The notes under the pieces were generated by a model. The model was not told the origin of the DNA, did not search any database, and saw only the letters and a list, made by a program, of their open reading frames with translations. A stretch of DNA of 64,000 nucleotides. Origin: Pectobacterium colocasium (GTDB lineage: Bacteria > Pseudomonadota > Gammaproteobacteria > Enterobacterales > Enterobacteriaceae). Shown in pieces: positions 34,783 through 45,088 of the stretch. The DNA lies in the NCBI RefSeq assembly GCF_020181655.1, contig NZ_CP084032.1, positions 2,666,001 through 2,730,000 on the forward strand, in the 5' to 3' direction. A program made the position numbers and the translations under genes. How positions within the stretch are numbered: position 1 is the stretch's first letter; every line of letters begins with the position of its first letter.

Positions 34783-37700
34783 CAGGCTTTCTCCTGCTGT
34801 ACCGCTTTCTGTACTGTTTGTTGCTGAACCGTTTTTTGCTGAACCGTTTTTTGCTGAACATAGTCCTGGCCTTCATCATCCAGCCAGTCGATGCGTTTCA
34901 TTTTACGAACCACGACAAACTCATCGCGGTTTGACCCGACGGTGCCGTAGTAGTTAAAGCCATAAGCCAGTTGGGCATAACCGCCGATCATATGGGTCGG
35001 TTTCGGCGTGATACGGGTTACCGAATTGTGAATACCGCCGCGCTGCTGGGTCACTTCCGATCCCGGCAGGTTAATGATGCGTTCCTGCGCGTGGTACATC
35101 ATCGTCATACCCGCAGGTACACGCTGGCTAACCACCGCACGCGCCGTCAGCGCACCGTTGGCATTGAACGCCTCTATCCAGTCGTTATCTGCAATACCCA
35201 ACTCGCTGGCATCGTCTTCGCTCAGCCAGATAATCGGGCCGCCGCGTCCCAGCGTCAGCATCAACAGGTTGTCGCTGTACGTGGAGTGAATGCCCCATTT
35301 CTGGTGCGGCGTCAGGAAGTTCAGCGCTTTTTCCGGGTTGCCGTTAGGCTTCTTATTCATCACCGGCTCCGCCGCACGGGTGTCGACGGGAGGACGATAA
35401 ACCAGCAGGCTTTCACCAAAGGCGCGCATCCACTCATGGTCTTGATACAGCTGTTGGCGGCCGGACAGCGTACGCCACGGAATCAGCTCATGAACGTTGG
35501 TATAACAGGCGTTATAGGAAACGTGTTCGTCTTCCAGGCCAGACCAGGTCGGGCTGGAAATAATCTTGCGCGGCTGCGCCTGAATATCGCGGAAGCGAAT
35601 TTTTTCGTCTTCTTTATTCAGTGCCAGATGTGTGTGGTCACGCCCCGTGAATTTGCTCAGCGCTTCCCACGCTTTCACCGCCACCTGACCGTTGGTTTCC
35701 GGCGCCAGAGACAGAATCACTTCTGCCGCATCGATCGCCGTTTCAATCTTCGGACGACCTGCCGCCGCACCGTCAGCCTTGGTGTAGTTCAGCTTTTTCA
35801 GGAAATCGACTTCGGTCTGTGTGTTCCAGCCAATACCTTTACCACCGTTGCCTAACTTGTCCATCAACGGACCGAGCGAGGTGAAACGTTCATACAGGTT
35901 CGGGTAATCACGCTCCACAATCATCAGGTGTGGTGCGGTTTTGCCCGGAATCAGATCGCATTCGCCTTTTTTCCAGTCATCCACACCGAACGGCTGGGCC
36001 ATTTCTGCCGGGGAGTCATGTTGAATTGGCAAGGTAACCAGATCGGTTTCCTGACCCAGATGCCCCTGACAGACGCGGGAGAAGGTTTTCGCGATGCCTT
36101 TGTAGATTTCCCAGTCGCTTTTGGAATCCCACGCTGGATCGACAGCCGCAGACAACGGATGAATAAACGGATGCATATCCGAGGTATTCATGTCGTCTTT
36201 TTCGTACCAGGTTGCCGTTGGCAGGACGATGTCGGAATACAGGCAGGTGCTGGACATACGGAAATCCAGCGTCACCACCAGATCCAGTTTGCCTTCAACG
36301 CCTTGATCGTGCCATTCCACCTCTTCCGGCTTCACGCTGCCCGCCGTGCCCAGATCTTGCCCTTGAATACCGTGCTCCGTACCCAGCAGATACTTCAGCA
36401 TGTATTCGTGGCCTTTACCGGAGGAACCCAGCAGGTTAGAACGCCAGATGAACAGGTTGCGTGGGTAGTTTTGCTGGCTATCCGGCTGCTCAGCGGCAAA
36501 TTTGATTTCGCCTGATTTCAACGCGGCAACGGTATATTCCTGCGGCGTAACACCAGCGGCACGCGCTTTTTCTGCGATGTCCAGCGGGTTAACATTCAGC
36601 TGCGGTGCAGATGGCAGCCAGCCCATACGTTCGGCGCGCACGTTGAAGTCAATCATGCTGCCGCTAAAGCGGGATTTGTCCGCCAGCGGTGACAGCAGTT
36701 CCTGCGGCGCGACGGTTTCATAACGCCACTGGCTGGAATGGTTATAGAAGAACGAGGTACTGTTCATGTGACGTGGCGGACGCTGCCAGTCCAGACCAAA
36801 CGCCAGCGGCGTCCAACCCGTTTGCGGACGCAGTTTTTCTTGTCCGACGTAGTGCGCCCAACCACCACCGCTCTGACCGACACAGCCGCAGAAAATCAGC
36901 ATATTGATGATGCCGCGGTAGTTCATGTCCATGTGATACCAGTGGTTGATACCGGCACCGACGATGATCATCGAACGACCGTGCGTTTTATCGGCGTTAT
37001 CCGCAAATTCACGCGCAATGCGGATGATATTCTGACGAGAAACGCCGGTAATCTTCTCGGCCCAGGCAGGGCTATAGGCTTTCACATCGTCGTAATCACG
37101 GGCACAGTTGTCGTCGCCCAGACCGCGATCCAAACCGTAGTTCGCCATCGTCAGGTCATACACGCAGGCCACCAGCGCTTCGCTGCCGTCAGCCAGCGTC
37201 AACCGCTTAACCGGCAGTTTGTGCAGCAGGATGTCTTGTAGCTCAACGTTGTTGAAATGTTCGCTGACCGCGCCGCCAAAATACGGGAAGCCGACATCAA
37301 CCACATCGTCGTGCGAACCCAGCAGGCTCAAGCGCAGCTTCACTTCTTCACCGCTCAGGCCGTCGCGCTGTTCCAGATTCCATTTACCCTGATCGCCCCA
37401 GCGGTAGCCGATCGACCCTTGCGGTGCCGTCAGATTACCGGTTTCCTCATCAACTGCGATGGTTTTCCACTGCGGATTGTTGTCCTGCCCGAGGTTGTCC
37501 ACCAGATCGGAGGCACGCAGCATTCGACCTGCGGCGTAATAGCCGTCCTCACGCGGTTCCAGCAGCACCAGCATCGGTAAGTCCGTGTATTGACGCACGT
37601 ACTCGCTGAAATACTGGCTCGGTTTGTCGAGATGGAACTCTTTCAGAATAACGTGCCCCATTGCCAGCGCCATCGCGCTGTCGGTGCCTTGTTTCGGGTT

Positions 37701-38588
37701 CAGCCACTGATCGCACAGCTTGGCGATTTCAGCGTAATCCGGCGTGACCGCTACGGTTTTGGTGCCTTTGTAGCGGACTTCCGTAAAGAAGTGGGCATCC
37801 GGCGTACGGGTTTGCGGTACGTTAGAACCCCAGGCAATGATGTAAGAAGAGTTGTACCAATCGGCAGACTCCGGTACGTCGGTTTGCTCCCCCCAGGTCA
37901 TCGGTGATGCCGGCGGTAAGTCACAGTACCAGTCGTAGAAGCTAAGACACACGCCGCCGAGCAGGGAAAGGTAACGCGCCCCCGCAGCATAGGACACCAT
38001 CGACATCGCAGGAATCGGTGAGAAACCGATAATACGGTCTGGGCCGAAGGTCTTGGCGGTGTAAACGTTAGAGGCCGCGATCAGTTCGTTGACTTCATTC
38101 CAGTCAGAACGCACGAAACCACCACGACCACGAATTTGTTTGTAGTATTTAGTCTTCTCGGGGTCGTTGACGATGGACGCCCAGGCATCGACCGGATCGC
38201 TGTGCGTCAGTTTCGCTTCACGCCACAGTTTCAGCAGGCGCTTACGCATCATTGGGTATTTCAGGCGATTAGCGCTGTAGAGATACCAGGAATAGCTGGC
38301 ACCGCGCGGGCAGCCACGCGGTTCATGGTTAGGCAGGTCCGGGCGAGTACGCGGATAGTCGGTCTGCTGCGTTTCCCACGTCACCAGACCGTTTTTCACA
38401 TAAATCTTCCAGCTACATGAACCGGTGCAGTTTACCCCGTGGGTAGAACGCACGATTTTGTCATGCTGCCAGCGACTGCGATAGCCGTCTTCCCAGTCAC
38501 GATTGGTATTGAGGGTCTGGCCATGACCATCGGAAAACGGTTCGGCCAGTTGTTTGAAGTAACGTAACCGGTCAAGGAATTTGCTCAT
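34782..38588 (-). CDS. narG: Respiratory nitrate reductase alpha subunit (molybdopterin)
   Basis: A 1268-residue Mo-bis-MGD catalytic subunit. The N-terminal [4Fe-4S] site HGVNCTGSCSW (His ligand plus cysteines) and GCPRG are clear, and YCDLPPASPMTWGEQTD includes the Asp ligand region of Mo. It reduces nitrate to nitrite in the cytoplasm. It is about 20 residues longer than E. coli NarG (1247). The excess lies at the C-terminus, a QQKTV-type repeat tail coded by a 15-bp tandem repeat. FNR and NarL-type sites lie upstream. Confidence 0.96.
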   Translation of the reverse strand: MSKFLDRLRYFKQLAEPFSDGHGQTLNTNRDWEDGYRSRWQHDKIVRSTHGVNCTGSCSWKIYVKNGLVTWETQQTDYPRTRPDLPNHEPRGCPRGASYSWYLYSANRLKYPMMRKRLLKLWREAKLTHSDPVDAWASIVNDPEKTKYYKQIRGRGGFVRSDWNEVNELIAASNVYTAKTFGPDRIIGFSPIPAMSMVSYAAGARYLSLLGGVCLSFYDWYCDLPPASPMTWGEQTDVPESADWYNSSYIIAWGSNVPQTRTPDAHFFTEVRYKGTKTVAVTPDYAEIAKLCDQWLNPKQGTDSAMALAMGHVILKEFHLDKPSQYFSEYVRQYTDLPMLVLLEPREDGYYAAGRMLRASDLVDNLGQDNNPQWKTIAVDEETGNLTAPQGSIGYRWGDQGKWNLEQRDGLSGEEVKLRLSLLGSHDDVVDVGFPYFGGAVSEHFNNVELQDILLHKLPVKRLTLADGSEALVACVYDLTMANYGLDRGLGDDNCARDYDDVKAYSPAWAEKITGVSRQNIIRIAREFADNADKTHGRSMIIVGAGINHWYHMDMNYRGIINMLIFCGCVGQSGGGWAHYVGQEKLRPQTGWTPLAFGLDWQRPPRHMNSTSFFYNHSSQWRYETVAPQELLSPLADKSRFSGSMIDFNVRAERMGWLPSAPQLNVNPLDIAEKARAAGVTPQEYTVAALKSGEIKFAAEQPDSQQNYPRNLFIWRSNLLGSSGKGHEYMLKYLLGTEHGIQGQDLGTAGSVKPEEVEWHDQGVEGKLDLVVTLDFRMSSTCLYSDIVLPTATWYEKDDMNTSDMHPFIHPLSAAVDPAWDSKSDWEIYKGIAKTFSRVCQGHLGQETDLVTLPIQHDSPAEMAQPFGVDDWKKGECDLIPGKTAPHLMIVERDYPNLYERFTSLGPLMDKLGNGGKGIGWNTQTEVDFLKKLNYTKADGAAAGRPKIETAIDAAEVILSLAPETNGQVAVKAWEALSKFTGRDHTHLALNKEDEKIRFRDIQAQPRKIISSPTWSGLEDEHVSYNACYTNVHELIPWRTLSGRQQLYQDHEWMRAFGESLLVYRPPVDTRAAEPVMNKKPNGNPEKALNFLTPHQKWGIHSTYSDNLLMLTLGRGGPIIWLSEDDASELGIADNDWIEAFNANGALTARAVVSQRVPAGMTMMYHAQERIINLPGSEVTQQRGGIHNSVTRITPKPTHMIGGYAQLAYGFNYYGTVGSNRDEFVVVRKMKRIDWLDDEGQDYVQQKTVQQKTVQQQTVQKAVQQEKA
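34809..34859. repeat. 15-bp tandem repeat at the narG 3' end
   Basis: The unit CTGAACCGTTTTTTG occurs at 34824-34838 and 34839-34853, followed by a partial third copy and preceded by a degenerate one. On the coding strand it yields a run of VQQKT-like pentapeptides just before the stop. The repeat is in frame, so copy-number change would alter tail length without shifting the frame. Confidence 0.7.
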
Positions 38589-38715
38589 CCGGACTCTCCT
38601 GCTGCGAAGCCTGCTGGCCCCTGTCGTTATGAAATGCTCGTAGCAGACATCTGTTTTTGCTTACGACACATCGCTCAAGTTGGCGCTAGCGTATCCAGCA
38701 ACCACGTCGCCAAAC

Positions 38716-38729
38716 TTGATAACGATCAA
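38716..38729 (-). promoter_or_regulatory. FNR site upstream of narG
   Basis: TTGATAACGATCAA matches the FNR consensus TTGAT-N4-ATCAA perfectly. Its reverse complement, TTGATCGTTATCAA, is the form known at E. coli narG, and it lies 128 bp upstream of the start codon, consistent with anaerobic activation. Confidence 0.85.
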
Positions 38730-38766
38730 GAGTGTCACCCCGTGAAAAACGGAGCACACCATCAAC

Positions 38767-38881
38767 TACCACTAAAGAATTATCACGAAAAAAATATTTA
38801 AATATATGATTTTTAAATATAAAAACAAAACCACTGATTTTGTGTTTATACTGAATTCACACACACGACTATTTAGAGGTA
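38767..38881. promoter_or_regulatory. NarL-type heptamers upstream of narG
   Basis: TACCACT (38767-38773) and AGAGGTA (38875-38881, TACCTCT on the other strand) fit the TACYNMT heptamer. They are 50-165 bp upstream of the FNR site, where distal NarL sites activate E. coli narG. Single heptamers are weak evidence; the AT-rich stretch between could hold an IHF site. Confidence 0.4.
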
Positions 38882-38951
38882 GTAGTCGGGAGGCGACGAA
38901 AAATTGCTCGAAAAAGAGAGATTATCTATTAGTTTTCTGTCCTTATTTTTT

Positions 38952-39165
38952 TGGCGTAAAAAATTATGCTGAGGAGAGAGCGGGCTTAGGATGAGCCGCA
39001 AGGATGCGGCGAAAGCTTGCGCCACGTCGGGAACGTGTCGCAAGCGATCCGCAAAGTCCGATACCGACGAAGGCACCGCATCAGCGGCATAATTTCCGCC
39101 AAAAGCCTGGGGTCACGGGGCGAGCGGCGATTGAGCCGCCCCGTGTCGGGCGCGTGCTACGGAGT
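38952..39165. repeat. Dispersed ~215-bp intergenic repeat, copy C
   Basis: The third copy of the element seen at 2441-2665 and 11454-11665. It begins TTGGCGTAAAAAATTATGCT, has GCGGCGAAAGCTTGCGCCACGT and GAACGTGTCGCAAGCGATCC, and ends GAGCCGCCCCGTGTCGGGC. The arms carry compensated changes relative to copies A and B (CAGTG/CACTG versus CTTGCG/CGCAAG). That suggests the hairpin is under selection or maintained by mobility. Confidence 0.7.
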
Positions 39166-39197
39166 AGTATGAAAATGACAGCATTAATCGCGCACGG

Positions 39198-39240
39198 AAC
39201 CACCTCTTAGTCGACATAAGAATGTGACTAAGAGGTGGTT
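39198..39240. terminator. Perfect 15-bp hairpin downstream of narK
   Basis: AACCACCTCTTAGTC (39198-39212) pairs perfectly with GACTAAGAGGTGGTT (39226-39240) around a 13-nt loop. It is 18 bp beyond the narK stop. There is no clear T-run on either side, so it may be an mRNA-stabilising or weak terminator hairpin. Confidence 0.5.
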
Positions 39241-39257
39241 GGGAGGCGGGTCAACGC

Positions 39258-40646
39258 TTAGCGTTGCTTTCTGGCGTAGAACAGCCAGGTAACCAGAACG
39301 CACACCACGTAGCACACCACAAACACTTTCATGGCGCCGGTGGGTGAACCGGTTAACTCCAGCGACATCCCAAAGGCTTGAGGAATGAAGAAACCGCCAA
39401 TAGCGCCAATGGCCGAAATAAAGCCCAACGCCGCTGCGGTATCTGTGGCGGCGGTACTCTGTGCATCCCCATCGCTTCCGCCCTGTGCTTTAACCCGTTC
39501 TGTCGTTAATTTACGGAAAATGACGGCAATCATCTGGAAAGTGGAACCACTGCCTAGCCCCGACGTCAGGAAAAGCATCATGAAAATGCCAAAGAACATC
39601 CCGAATGACCCCGCAGAGTTTGCACTCGGCAAGGACAGAAACAGCAACACCGAGAAAATCGCCATCAGGATGAAGTTAATCAGCGTGACCTTCACGCCGC
39701 CAAAACGATCAGACAGCATTCCGCCCACCGGACGCGCCAGCGCCCCCAGCAGCGGCCCAAAGAACGCGTAGTACAGAATCACAATATCTGGGAACTGCGT
39801 TCTGGACAGCATGCCGAAGCCCGCCGAAAAACCGATAAAAGAACCGAAGGTGGACAAGTACAGGAAGCTGAGTACCCACAGGTGCATCTGCTTCAAAACC
39901 GGTAATTGCTTGCGTACCGATGCATTCGCCGTTGAAAGATCGTTCATGCCAAACCAGGCAGCGGTTGAGGCAATCACCAAAAACGGAACCCACATCCAGG
40001 CAGCATGGTGCAACCAAATCTGATGGCCGTCTGGCTGAACCACGCCATTGCCGGAAAATCCCAGAATTGGCAGGAAAATCACCACCGGCACCAGCAATTG
40101 CATCACGCTCACGCCGAGGTTACCCAAGCCGCCGTTAATACCCAGCGCACTCCCCTGACGTGATTTGGGGAAGAAGAAGCTGATGTTAGCCATGCTGGAC
40201 GCGAAGTTCGCCCCTGCGAAGCCACACAGCAAAGAAATCGTCACGAAAATGCTGTAAGGCGTGTGCGGATCCTGTACGGCAAACCCGAGCCAGATACACG
40301 GGATAACGAGAATGAAGGTACTCAGCGTCGTCCAGCGGCGACCACCAACTAGCGGGATAACGAAGGAGTAAGGAACACGCAACAGCGCGCCGGAAACGGA
40401 GGGCAGCGCGGTCAGTAAAAAGAGTTGGTCTGTGGTAAAACGAAATCCGACCTTGTTTAGGTTAACGGCCACGGTGCTGAATATCATCCAGACACAAAAC
40501 GACAACAGCAGACAGGGCACAGAGATCCAAAGGTTACGTTGTGCTATCCGTTGGCCGCCAGATTGCCAGAATTTTGTATCTTCAGGATTCCATTCCCTGA
40601 TCAGCGTGCTTTGCGATACTTTTTCGGGTGATGAAGGCTGCGTCAT
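39258..40646 (-). CDS. narK: Nitrate/nitrite transporter
   Basis: A 462-residue major-facilitator protein with 12 predicted helices and the NNP nitrate signature GINGGLGNLGVSVMQ. The ATG at 40646 (MTQPSSPEKVSQS) follows GAGG by 5 nt; the longer frame upstream lacks a ribosome-binding site. Length equals E. coli NarK (463). It exchanges nitrate for nitrite across the inner membrane. It is divergent from narX, with an FNR site 69 bp upstream. Confidence 0.93.
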   Translation of the reverse strand: MTQPSSPEKVSQSTLIREWNPEDTKFWQSGGQRIAQRNLWISVPCLLLSFCVWMIFSTVAVNLNKVGFRFTTDQLFLLTALPSVSGALLRVPYSFVIPLVGGRRWTTLSTFILVIPCIWLGFAVQDPHTPYSIFVTISLLCGFAGANFASSMANISFFFPKSRQGSALGINGGLGNLGVSVMQLLVPVVIFLPILGFSGNGVVQPDGHQIWLHHAAWMWVPFLVIASTAAWFGMNDLSTANASVRKQLPVLKQMHLWVLSFLYLSTFGSFIGFSAGFGMLSRTQFPDIVILYYAFFGPLLGALARPVGGMLSDRFGGVKVTLINFILMAIFSVLLFLSLPSANSAGSFGMFFGIFMMLFLTSGLGSGSTFQMIAVIFRKLTTERVKAQGGSDGDAQSTAATDTAAALGFISAIGAIGGFFIPQAFGMSLELTGSPTGAMKVFVVCYVVCVLVTWLFYARKQR

Positions 40647-40714
40647 AAAAACCTCAATAAATAAAAACGCGGTAGAATTAAGGCGCAACATTAGGGATTA
40701 CACCGCAGGTAAAG

Positions 40715-40728
40715 TTGATGCAAATCAA
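40715..40728. promoter_or_regulatory. FNR site upstream of narK
   Basis: TTGATGCAAATCAA is a perfect TTGAT-N4-ATCAA FNR box, placed to activate narK (start at 40646) in the narK-narX divergent region. Confidence 0.8.
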
Positions 40729-40876
40729 CGCGCTGTCAGGTAAAAAAACCGTGTAAAAACAGCCACACTCCTTAATGAGTAATAAAAATAGAAAAATAAG
40801 CAGCGACAATTCAATCTGTTATATCTCTCTTTTTTCTTACTGTCATACCCCCTTTCAAGGCACAGATATTCGGTGG

Positions 40877-40892
40877 TACTCACTAGTGGGTA
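40877..40892. promoter_or_regulatory. 7-2-7 NarL/NarP site in the narK-narX region
   Basis: TACTCAC-TA-GTGGGTA is a pair of inverted heptamers (TACTCAC and TACCCAC) with a 2-bp spacer, the arrangement bound by NarL and NarP. It is about 150 bp from the narK FNR site and 90 bp from narX. It probably serves nitrate activation of narK and feedback on narXL. Confidence 0.6.
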
Positions 40893-40982
40893 TAGGGTTA
40901 TCATGTAGGATCGGGAAAAATGCCAAAAGGATTATCCTTCCCGGTACTGGTTTTCTACTCCTCCAGCAGAGGTCGCTGTATT

Positions 40983-42791
40983 ATGTTGAAACGTTTCCTG
41001 CTGCCGCTGTCGCTCGTCAATCAGGTCGCGCTATTGATGCTGCTACTCGGTTTGCTGGGTATTGCAGGTATGTCGGTTTCCAGTTGGATGTCGCAAAGCA
41101 TCCAGGGTAACGCGCACGCCATTAACAAAGCAGGTTCGCTGCGCATGCAGAGTTACCGCCTGCTCTCGATGGTGCCGCTCTCCGCCGAGAATGAAATTTA
41201 CCTGCAAGAACTGGAAGAAGACGAAATCAGCAGCGATCTGCAACAGGCAGTACGCCGGGAAGGGCTCAGCGAACAATTCACCGCGCTGCGCATTTTCTGG
41301 CTGGAAAACCTGCAACCGCATTTGCGGCAGGCCACACAGGCTTCTGACGCTTCAGCAGATGTTGCCCGCTTCGTGAAACAACTCGACGATCTGGTTTCCG
41401 CCATCGATCATAAAACCGAACAGCGATTGATGATGGTCACGCTGGTGCAACGCATCTTCATCGGTATCATGTTTATTCTGCTGGCCACCACGTTCTTTTA
41501 TCTGCGTCGCCGTCTGTTGACACCGTGGCGACGTCTGGTTTCGATGGCGCAGGCTATCGGGCACGGCGATTTCACCCAGCGCGTCGCCATTAACGGTCAT
41601 GATGAAATGAGTACGCTGGGACAGGTGCTGAACAGCATGTCGGACGAACTTTCCGCCATGTATCACAGTCTGGAACAGCGCGTGGCCGAGAAAACCGCCG
41701 ACCTGCAACAGAAAAACGATCTGCTCTCTTTCCTTTATCGCGCTAGTCGACGCCTGCATACTGGCGCGCCGCTGTGCAGCCGGCTAATGCCGATCCTGAA
41801 CGAACTCCCCACATTGACGCCGCTGCGCAATATTCAGCTGCGGCTGTATGAAGACAACAATCAGGAACAATTTCATCAGTTTAGCGATGACAGCCCGCCG
41901 CAGCCGGAGCACTGCCCGGACAGCAGTTGCCAAAGTTGCGGCATGCAGGGGAAACGGGAAGATCTGCCAGGTGAGCCTCACTGTTGGGATTTGCACGATA
42001 AACACGGGCAGTACGGCGTCGTGCTGGCCACGCTGCCGGGCAATACCGCGCTGAGCCGCGATCAAAATCAGTTACTGAATACCTTATTGGAACAGTTGAC
42101 CAGCACGCTAGCGCTGGAGCGTCAATCCAACCACCAACAGCAGTTGATGCTGATGGAAGAACGCGCCACCATTGCCCGTGAGCTGCACGACTCTATCGCC
42201 CAGTCCCTTTCCTGCCTGAAAATTCAGGTGAGCTGCCTGCAAATGCAGGGCGGCGATTTACCCCCCGTTTCGCAACAGTTGCTGACGGAAATGCGGGAAG
42301 AGTTGAACACCGCTTATCGCCAACTGCGTGAACTGTTGACCACCTTCCGGCTAAAGCTGTCGGAATCCGGCTTACTTGCCGCGCTGCGGGCGTCAGTCGA
42401 TGAATTCAGCAAGCGGCTTGGATACCCCATCGAACTCCACTACCGTCTGCCGCCGCAGTCGGTCTCCGCGCATCAGGGTATTCACGTTCTGCAAATTGTG
42501 CGTGAAGCACTGAGCAATATTTATAAGCATGCGCAGGCTACACAGGTCGATATCACCCTACAGCTACGTCAGGGCTACATTGAACTCAGCGTGGCCGATA
42601 ACGGCATCGGTATTCCTGATGATGCCAGCCGCGCCAACCATTATGGACTTATTATCATGCGCGACCGTGCACGGGGTTTGCACGGCGAATGCATTGTTCG
42701 ACGCCGGCCGTCGGGGGGCACTGAAGTGAACGTCAGCTTCCTCTCCGAACACCGTCACCGGCTGCCATTAACAGGAGAAACTCATGATTAA
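40983..42791 (+). CDS. narX: Nitrate/nitrite sensor histidine kinase
   Basis: A 602-residue membrane sensor. The start at 40983 ([20 protein letters not shown]) aligns with E. coli NarX (598 residues); an upstream in-frame ATG at 40920 is not needed. It has TM1, a periplasmic P-box ([19 protein letters not shown]) that binds nitrate, TM2, HAMP, a central cysteine region ([10 protein letters not shown]), the H-box REEL-type [16 protein letters not shown] and an HATPase domain ([12 protein letters not shown]). It phosphorylates NarL. narL overlaps its end by 8 nt. Confidence 0.94.
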   Translation: MLKRFLLPLSLVNQVALLMLLLGLLGIAGMSVSSWMSQSIQGNAHAINKAGSLRMQSYRLLSMVPLSAENEIYLQELEEDEISSDLQQAVRREGLSEQFTALRIFWLENLQPHLRQATQASDASADVARFVKQLDDLVSAIDHKTEQRLMMVTLVQRIFIGIMFILLATTFFYLRRRLLTPWRRLVSMAQAIGHGDFTQRVAINGHDEMSTLGQVLNSMSDELSAMYHSLEQRVAEKTADLQQKNDLLSFLYRASRRLHTGAPLCSRLMPILNELPTLTPLRNIQLRLYEDNNQEQFHQFSDDSPPQPEHCPDSSCQSCGMQGKREDLPGEPHCWDLHDKHGQYGVVLATLPGNTALSRDQNQLLNTLLEQLTSTLALERQSNHQQQLMLMEERATIARELHDSIAQSLSCLKIQVSCLQMQGGDLPPVSQQLLTEMREELNTAYRQLRELLTTFRLKLSESGLLAALRASVDEFSKRLGYPIELHYRLPPQSVSAHQGIHVLQIVREALSNIYKHAQATQVDITLQLRQGYIELSVADNGIGIPDDASRANHYGLIIMRDRARGLHGECIVRRRPSGGTEVNVSFLSEHRHRLPLTGETHD

Positions 42792-43434
42792 CGAAGATGC
42801 CGCCACCCTACTGCTGATTGATGACCACCCCATGTTGCGCAATGGCGTTAAACAACTCATCAGTATGGATCCAGAATTACAGGTGGTCGGTGAAGCCAGT
42901 CACGGCGAACAGGGTGTCGAACTCGCGGAGCAACTAGACCCGGATTTGATTCTGCTTGATTTGAACATGCCCGGCATGAATGGCCTGGAAACGTTAAATC
43001 GTCTGCGGGAAAAATCGTTGTCTGGCCGTATTGTCGTCTTTAGCGTATCTAACCACGAAGACGATGTTGTCAACGCCTTAAAAAATGGTGCCGATGGTTA
43101 CCTGCTTAAAGATATGGAACCGGAAGATTTACTGGCTGCGCTACATCAGGCCGCATCAGGAAAAATGGTACTGAGTGAAACGCTGACGCCGATTCTGGCC
43201 GCCAGCTTGCGCGAAAGCCGTCACAGCAGCGATCGGGATATTCAGCAGCTCACCCCGCGCGAACGCGATATTCTGAAACTGCTGGCTCAGGGGTTGTCCA
43301 ATAAAGTCATTGCCCGCAAACTCACGATCACAGAAAGCACCGTTAAAGTTCACGTCAAGCACCTGCTGAAAAAAATGAAGCTAAAATCGCGGGTTGAAGC
43401 GGCAGTCTGGGTATTACAAGAAAAAGTGATTTAA
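42784..43434 (+). CDS. narL: Nitrate/nitrite response regulator
   Basis: A 216-residue response regulator, identical in length to E. coli NarL. The receiver has the phospho-acceptor Asp in [13 protein letters not shown] (about residue 59). The LuxR-type DNA-binding domain is seen in [20 protein letters not shown] and [17 protein letters not shown]. It activates narGHJI and narK and is coupled by an 8-nt overlap to narX. Confidence 0.95.
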   Translation: MINEDAATLLLIDDHPMLRNGVKQLISMDPELQVVGEASHGEQGVELAEQLDPDLILLDLNMPGMNGLETLNRLREKSLSGRIVVFSVSNHEDDVVNALKNGADGYLLKDMEPEDLLAALHQAASGKMVLSETLTPILAASLRESRHSSDRDIQQLTPRERDILKLLAQGLSNKVIARKLTITESTVKVHVKHLLKKMKLKSRVEAAVWVLQEKVI

Positions 43435-43761
43435 TCAAATTGTCACAAAAAACAGCTACTGTCAGCAGTACGGATAAGGCGCTCTGGCGCCCTATCGTCC
43501 GATATTATCCTCGCGTAAGCGAGGATGCCGCCACTGTGGATAAGAAACTATCGTTACTAAAAAACGGTCGTTGATAAAAAACTGTCGTTAATAAAAACAA
43601 TGGGTGGAAATACCACCAATGCCCCGCAAAAACCTAAACGGTTGCTAAACGGCACCGGCATTTATAGCCATTATCCTAATTAATGTGACGTTGCTCTCGT
43701 CTAAACTAGCTTGTAATCGCATTTTTCGGCTTTTACACCGAGTTTAACGTTGAGGAACAAC
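43435..43761. other. Intergenic region narL to acyltransferase
   Basis: About 327 bp without a gene. Two small hairpins, GGCGC-TCTG-GCGCC (43478-43491) and TCCTCGC-GTAA-GCGAGGA (43508-43525), probably end narXL transcription although no T-run follows. Next comes a set of similar short segments (AAAAACGGTCGTTGATAAAAAACTGTCGTTAATAAAAAC-type near 43559-43600). The remainder should hold the acyltransferase promoter. Confidence 0.4.
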
Positions 43762-45039
43762 ATGAAGAAGGTCAGTAAGGAGCGATTTATCGGCCTGGAG
43801 TGGTTACGATTTTTGCTCGGCTGCTATGTGATGATTTATCACACGGTGCACATTTACCCCCAGCGTGAGCGCATTCCTTTCTTAAGCGAACTCACCAGCA
43901 TGGGGTTCTTCGCAACCAGTACATTCTTTGTTCTGTCTGGTTTTTTGCTTGCGCATGTCTACATTAAGGACGGACGTTTGCGTGAGCCCGCTCGTCAGTT
44001 CTGGGCCAAACGCTTCTTTAATCTTTATCCCATTCATATCATTGCCCTGCTGTCTTCTATTGCTGTTGTCACGCTCATGCAGTGGCTAGCCGTGCCACCG
44101 GAAGGGCAAGTCGCCAGTGCGCGTTTTGTCATTTATGACACCAACGACCCCGCGGCCGACCCCGAAACGCTGCGCCATTACATGACAAATGCGCAGTTGG
44201 CGTTCAACGGGATATTGCAGGTACTGATGTTGCAGGCATGGAATCCTTACTTCCTGACCTTCAATGCCCCGTTGTGGTCACTTTCTACCCTGTTCTTTTT
44301 CTATCTGACCTTCCCGCTGCTGGCTCCACGTTTGCTAAACAGCCGCCATCCGTGGCTGTGGATGGGGATCGTTTGCCTGCTGTATCTGCTGCCGCCGATT
44401 TGGGTGATTTGGCAACAGCAGTTCGGCATGCCGTACACCGGATTATTGCAGCGCGGACCGATCTTCCGTCTGCCAGAATTTCTGGCCGGTATTTTGGGGT
44501 ATGCACTGTTCCGTCATTACCGTCAGAAAGATCGCTTACCACTGACTAAAGGTCAGCGCTATGCGCTCGCCCTCTTTATTAGTGTGAATTTCCTTGTCGC
44601 TACCTGGCTGTTCACAAAAGGCGAAGCCTATTGGTATTTCCTGTTGCATAACGGTTTGCTCCTGCCAGCTCAGGTCGGTTTAGTCTGCCTCAGCGCGCTG
44701 GCGCGTGAACCTAATAGCGAGTGGCTGCGACATTGGTCACCGCGCCTGGGTGCGGCATCACTCTCGATCTTTGCGCTGCACGTTCCGCTCTTCAATCTGT
44801 TCCGTACGCTGGAACAGTTGGTGCGCGGTAACCCGATGGCCTGCTTCAGCGATTGGGATCAGTGCATTGCCGCCGCAGGTCAGGTGCAGCTCTCCATGAC
44901 GGGCTATATCATTTTCCTACTCACCACCGTGACGCTCTGTGTGCTCTTCCAGGAACGGATCGTGCTGCGCGTGAGGACGTTCCTGACCTCGCGTTTCCTT
45001 AGCAACAACAGCACATCACGCACGCAACGTACCGCGTAG
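43762..45039 (+). CDS. Membrane acyltransferase, family 3
   Basis: A 425-residue polytopic protein (about ten helices) starting MKKVSKERFIGLEWLRFLLG, the typical opening of acyltransferase-3 proteins such as OafA/WecH. The conserved early His is in VMIYHTVHIYP, and FFVLSGFLLAH follows. The ATG at 43762 lies 5 nt after GAGGA. Such enzymes O-acylate exopolysaccharide, LPS or other surface sugars. No neighbour fixes the acceptor; the gene stands alone. Confidence 0.85.
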   Translation: MKKVSKERFIGLEWLRFLLGCYVMIYHTVHIYPQRERIPFLSELTSMGFFATSTFFVLSGFLLAHVYIKDGRLREPARQFWAKRFFNLYPIHIIALLSSIAVVTLMQWLAVPPEGQVASARFVIYDTNDPAADPETLRHYMTNAQLAFNGILQVLMLQAWNPYFLTFNAPLWSLSTLFFFYLTFPLLAPRLLNSRHPWLWMGIVCLLYLLPPIWVIWQQQFGMPYTGLLQRGPIFRLPEFLAGILGYALFRHYRQKDRLPLTKGQRYALALFISVNFLVATWLFTKGEAYWYFLLHNGLLLPAQVGLVCLSALAREPNSEWLRHWSPRLGAASLSIFALHVPLFNLFRTLEQLVRGNPMACFSDWDQCIAAAGQVQLSMTGYIIFLLTTVTLCVLFQERIVLRVRTFLTSRFLSNNSTSRTQRTA

Positions 45040-45058
45040 TACCGCTTTCGCACACGTT

Positions 45059-45088
45059 TCTCTGGCCTGAAATCGTCTGGGCCAGAGA
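45059..45088 (+). terminator. Hairpin after the acyltransferase gene
   Basis: TCTCTGGCC (45059-45067) pairs with GGCCAGAGA (45080-45088). No long T-run follows, so termination strength is uncertain. The rest of 45040-45335 holds nothing else that I recognise. Confidence 0.5.

Noticed and set aside
39004..39210. 68-codon forward ORF near narK
   Set aside because: It is inside repeat copy C and the terminal hairpin; coding is not supported.
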